Source: an uncultured Oscillospiraceae bacterium (GTDB taxonomy: Bacteria; Bacillota; Clostridia; Oscillospirales; Ruminococcaceae). From it: a DNA stretch of 32,481 nt. Numbering within the stretch: the first letter of the stretch is position 1; every line of letters starts with the position of its first letter. The translations under genes and the position numbers were made by a program. Positions 30,136 through 32,481 of the stretch are shown here, in pieces. The stretch spans positions 1 to 32,481 of the forward strand of contig CAJTTH010000022.1 of NCBI GenBank assembly GCA_910579125.1. Direction: 5' to 3'. A model generated the notes under the pieces. That model was not told where the DNA came from and made no database searches. It was given only the letters and a program-made list of their open reading frames with translations.

Positions 30136-30461
30136 TATGGGGCGCGGTATTCGGGGATATCATCGGCTCTTATTACGAAACTCACTGTACAAATGATATT
30201 GACTTTGAGTTTCGGCGGGAGTCGGCGTTCACGGATGATACGGTTATGATGGCGGCGGTTTGTAAAGCGATCACGCTTGACAGCCGCCCCGTTCCGTTTT
30301 TAAGGCTTAACGCGCGTGCGCTCGAATATGCTGCGCAATATAAGCAATTTTACTCGTTTTACCCGAACGCGGGCTACGGGCAGATGTTCTCCGAGTGGGC
30401 GCGCGAACGCGGTTTTTCAAGACAACGGAGCTACGGGAGCGTTAAAGAGGATCATCAATGA
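30132..30461 (+). pseudogene. ADP-ribosylglycohydrolase, N-terminal third only
   Basis: ATG 30132 overlaps the lon stop (ATGA). The 109-residue frame begins MIWGAVFGDIIGSYYE and contains the metal-binding FTDDTVMMAAVCKA and NAGYGQMFSEWARERG, the start of the ADP-ribosylglycohydrolase fold, whose members are normally about 250-300 residues. Similarity stops at RSYG, just where GNGAAMR would be expected. The last residues (SVKEDHQ) are simply the ribosome binding region of the next gene. The metal-binding Asp residues of the C-terminal half are missing, so activity is unlikely. Confidence 0.78.
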
Positions 30462-30850
30462 GTTCAACGGAAAATTTGAGTGAAGCGGAGATCGCACAGT
30501 TCTTCCAAAAGCGCGTCAGAGAACGGATAATTTATCTGCTGTCGTCGAAAAAACGCGGCGAGATCTTCGGAAAGCTCGCGCATACCGCCGAGGACTATAT
30601 CGACGGCAAGCTGATAACCGTAAAGAGCGTGCGTCCGCTTGAACGGGAAATGCTTGCGGAGCGGCTCGGGAAACAGGTTTACGTTATAGCGGAACACTCG
30701 GAGATTGACGGGAGCTTTGCCGACATACGCGCGGCGCTTGACGAGCTTTGGAGCTGCGGAGAGCCTTATATGCTGTACGGGAACGGTCTTCTTTATGTGG
30801 AAACGGAGTATGACTTCTCGGTACATAACTCGTATTTATTGAAGAGGTGA
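30458..30850 (+). CDS. Unknown soluble protein (130 aa)
   Basis: ATG 30458 overlaps the stop of the truncated gene (ATGA) and follows AAAGAGGAT. The product looks like a compact alpha/beta domain: FQKRVRERIIYLLSSKKRGE, EDYIDGKLITVKS, YVIAEHSEIDGSFADIRAAL, YMLYGNGLLYVETEYDF. It has no signal peptide or membrane segment. It sits between the truncated glycohydrolase and ysxC in the lon transcript. I do not recognise the family. Confidence 0.75.
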   Translation: MSSTENLSEAEIAQFFQKRVRERIIYLLSSKKRGEIFGKLAHTAEDYIDGKLITVKSVRPLEREMLAERLGKQVYVIAEHSEIDGSFADIRAALDELWSCGEPYMLYGNGLLYVETEYDFSVHNSYLLKR

Positions 30851-30856
30851 CATTTG

Positions 30857-31444
30857 ATGAATTACAACAACGCGAAATTTTTTACTTCCTATGGAAAATT
30901 TGAGCAGATACCGCCGTCCGAGCGCACGGAGATCGCGTTTTCGGGGCGCTCGAATGTCGGAAAATCCTCGCTCATCAACAAAATTTTCAACAGGAAATCG
31001 CTAGCGAGAGTTTCCGCCGTTCCGGGAAAGACAGCTACTATCAACTTCTACGAACTGGAAAATATTTACTGCGTGGACTTGCCCGGCTACGGCTACGCAA
31101 AGGTCTCTAAGTCCGAGAAGCAAAGCTGGAACAGGCTTATCGGCGGATATCTCGCGTCTGAACGCGAACTGGCGCTGGTGTTTCAGCTCATCGACTTTCG
31201 GCACTCCCCTACCGCCGATGATCTGTCTATGGTGAATTATCTTATCGATGGGGAATTCCCGTTCGTTATCGTGCTTACAAAGGCGGACAAGCTCTCGAAA
31301 AATCAGCGCGCCGAGCGGCGCAGAGCTCTGCTTAACGAGCTGCCGTGTGCGGAGGACTTAACGGTGATCGAGTTTTCGGCGGAGACGGGCGAGGGTGTGG
31401 ACGAGATACGCGCGATAATCGAGGAGATCGCCGAGGAGGAATAA
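30857..31444 (+). CDS. ysxC: Ribosome biogenesis GTPase YsxC/EngB
   Basis: The product is 195 residues from ATG 30857, which follows AGAGGTGA. All GTPase motifs are present: G1 FSGRSNVGKSSLINKI, G2 around PGKTATINFY, G3 DLPGYGYAKV, G4 LTKADK and G5 FSAETGEG. YsxC is needed for 50S subunit assembly. In many Firmicutes ysxC directly follows lon; here two genes intervene. Confidence 0.97.
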   Translation: MNYNNAKFFTSYGKFEQIPPSERTEIAFSGRSNVGKSSLINKIFNRKSLARVSAVPGKTATINFYELENIYCVDLPGYGYAKVSKSEKQSWNRLIGGYLASERELALVFQLIDFRHSPTADDLSMVNYLIDGEFPFVIVLTKADKLSKNQRAERRRALLNELPCAEDLTVIEFSAETGEGVDEIRAIIEEIAEEE

Positions 31445-31447
31445 GCT

Positions 31448-32320
31448 ATGTCCGAAAGCATTAGAATTGCAATTCTGTCGGATATTCACAGCAACTACGA
31501 GGCGTTTAAGACTTGTATTGACGAAACCGAAGAAAAGGGCATATACAGCTATATTTTCTTGGGCGACTATCTTGGAGATATGGCTTACCCACAGAAAACT
31601 CTACGGTTGATGCGATATTTAACGGAAAAATACAGCTGCGTTTTCATAAGAGGAAACAAAGAAGAATACTGGATAAACCACCGCAAAAGCATGGAAGAAA
31701 AATGGTCACTTGGGAACAGCGGCAGCGGTATGCTTTATTATAACTACGAAAATCTGAGTAATGAAGATATAGATCTTTTCGAGAATATGCCGATATCACA
31801 AACGATAAAATATGAGGGATACCCCGAATTTACAGTGTGTCACGGCTCCCCTTTTAAAGTAAATCAAAGTATGCGCTCTGATTTCGATTATATTGACAAA
31901 CTTACAGCAACTTTGCCGACAAAACTTACAATTTGCGGGCATTCGCACTACCGAGAGGATTACATAAAAAATAATCACAGAGTAATAAATCCCGGCTCAG
32001 TCGGACTGCCACTGGGATGCGGCAAAGCTACGGCGCAGTTTTTGATTTTAAACGGACGCGAAGGTCTATGGGAACCGGAACCGTTGTCCCTGTCATACGA
32101 TATTGAAAAGACCATATCGGAAATGGACGAGGAAAAGCTGAATTTAAAAGCGCCATGCTGGTATAAAATGACCAAGCATATGCTTATGACGGGCGAAAAT
32201 TTATATGTTGCGGTCATCAACATGGCAAGCAAGCTTTATTTTAAAGACACAGGCAAAACCATATGGCGGGATTTTCCGGAAGAATATTGGGAAAGATCGC
32301 TTGCTAAATTCGGTATTTGA
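31448..32320 (+). CDS. Calcineurin-like metallophosphoesterase
   Basis: The product is 290 residues, 3 bases after ysxC with GGAGGAAT before ATG 31448. The metal-binding series is IAILSDIHSNYEAF, FLGDYLGDM, IRGNKEEYW (Lys where many relatives have His in GNHD/E), TVCHGSP, ICGHSHYRE and VINPGSVGLPLG, as in YfcE/MJ0936-type phosphodiesterases. A ~70-residue C-terminal extension (residues ~220-290, with KAPCWYKMTKHMLMTG and FPEEYWERSLAKF) has no family name that I know. The substrate is unknown. Confidence 0.88.
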   Translation: MSESIRIAILSDIHSNYEAFKTCIDETEEKGIYSYIFLGDYLGDMAYPQKTLRLMRYLTEKYSCVFIRGNKEEYWINHRKSMEEKWSLGNSGSGMLYYNYENLSNEDIDLFENMPISQTIKYEGYPEFTVCHGSPFKVNQSMRSDFDYIDKLTATLPTKLTICGHSHYREDYIKNNHRVINPGSVGLPLGCGKATAQFLILNGREGLWEPEPLSLSYDIEKTISEMDEEKLNLKAPCWYKMTKHMLMTGENLYVAVINMASKLYFKDTGKTIWRDFPEEYWERSLAKFGI

Positions 32321-32342
32321 AAAAAATAATTCAAAAAACCCC

Positions 32343-32371
32343 TTGACAAGCGGTATTAAATGTGCTATAAT
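32343..32371 (+). promoter_or_regulatory. Ribosomal protein operon promoter (rplJ)
   Basis: TTGACA (32343-32348) and TATAAT (32366-32371) are perfect boxes 17 bases apart. It is preceded by the 18-base sequence also found before the mazG promoter. Confidence 0.9.
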
Positions 32372-32378
32372 AATCATG

Positions 32379-32460
32379 CTGTTCTAAAGACAGTAGGTGA
32401 CATTCGTGTTATAATGCGGTTTCCGCGCCTACCGAGGAATGGATAGATACGATTTCTATC
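32379..32460 (+). promoter_or_regulatory. Ribosomal protein L10 leader
   Basis: AAGACAGTAGGTG (32387-32399) and CGCCTACCGAGG (near 32426-32437) pair through GTAGG/CCTAC and enclose the small hairpin GCGG-TTT-CCGC (32416-32426). This matches the Firmicutes L10 leader, an autoregulatory site bound by L10(L12)4. A further stem, GATAGA/TCTATC (32442-32460), follows. rplJ should begin shortly after the window. Confidence 0.85.
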
Positions 32461-32481
32461 TGCCTTTCTGTCTTTTGCGGA

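Overview
The window looks like a chromosome segment of a spore-forming, low-GC-lineage clostridium, probably of the Oscillospiraceae/Ruminococcaceae type. This is inferred from gene content and order, not from a database search. Supporting points are the block spoVB-like, mazG, hup, rqcP, yabP, yabQ, divIC, S1 protein; a cotJC-type manganese catalase; a PdaA-like deacetylase; strong GGAGG ribosome binding sites; and a Firmicutes-type L10 leader at the right edge.

Bases 1 to about 7463 are the right-hand part of a prophage or similar integrated element, more AT-rich than the rest. A leftward early operon runs to the left edge: a DUF7666-type protein with 27-bp repeats, two small unknown proteins, a 25-residue ORF, a Bro-N/KilAC antirepressor, a 74-residue protein, a frameshifted small XRE protein and a 43-residue membrane protein. 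Next comes a divergent lysogeny switch (DUF739-type protein leftward, CI-like XRE repressor rightward), an Abi-alpha (DUF4393) type protein, a second copy of the 43-residue membrane protein, a second XRE regulator, a DUF2513 remnant, an unknown leftward gene, and a large serine recombinase.

The recombinase ends next to a manganese catalase/CotJC gene that lacks its first ~28 codons. The simplest reading is that the element sits inside cotJC and that this junction is one attachment site. That resembles the elements that interrupt sporulation genes such as sigK, and is the most interesting observation here. The other junction lies outside the window.

Bases 8073 to 15142 carry the sporulation, division and housekeeping block, with a cardiolipin synthase inserted between divIC and the S1 gene. 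Bases 15179 to 20165 are a leftward operon glyA, NADAR protein, methyltransferase, prs, rarA. Then come a small membrane protein (rightward), a DHH phosphoesterase (leftward, behind a perfect 26-bp palindrome), a PdaA-like deacetylase (rightward), and a leftward group of Nudix, dusB, a DUF815-type ATPase and a BtuF-like lipoprotein. The right end is rightward: a DUF1624-type membrane protein, lon, a truncated ADP-ribosylglycohydrolase, an unknown protein, ysxC, a metallophosphoesterase, and a promoter with L10 leader that should lead into rplJ-rplL beyond the window.

No rRNA, tRNA or CRISPR array was recognised. No gene-free stretch exceeds 300 bases; the longest (20166-20438 and 21894-22164) hold the promoters and palindromes listed.
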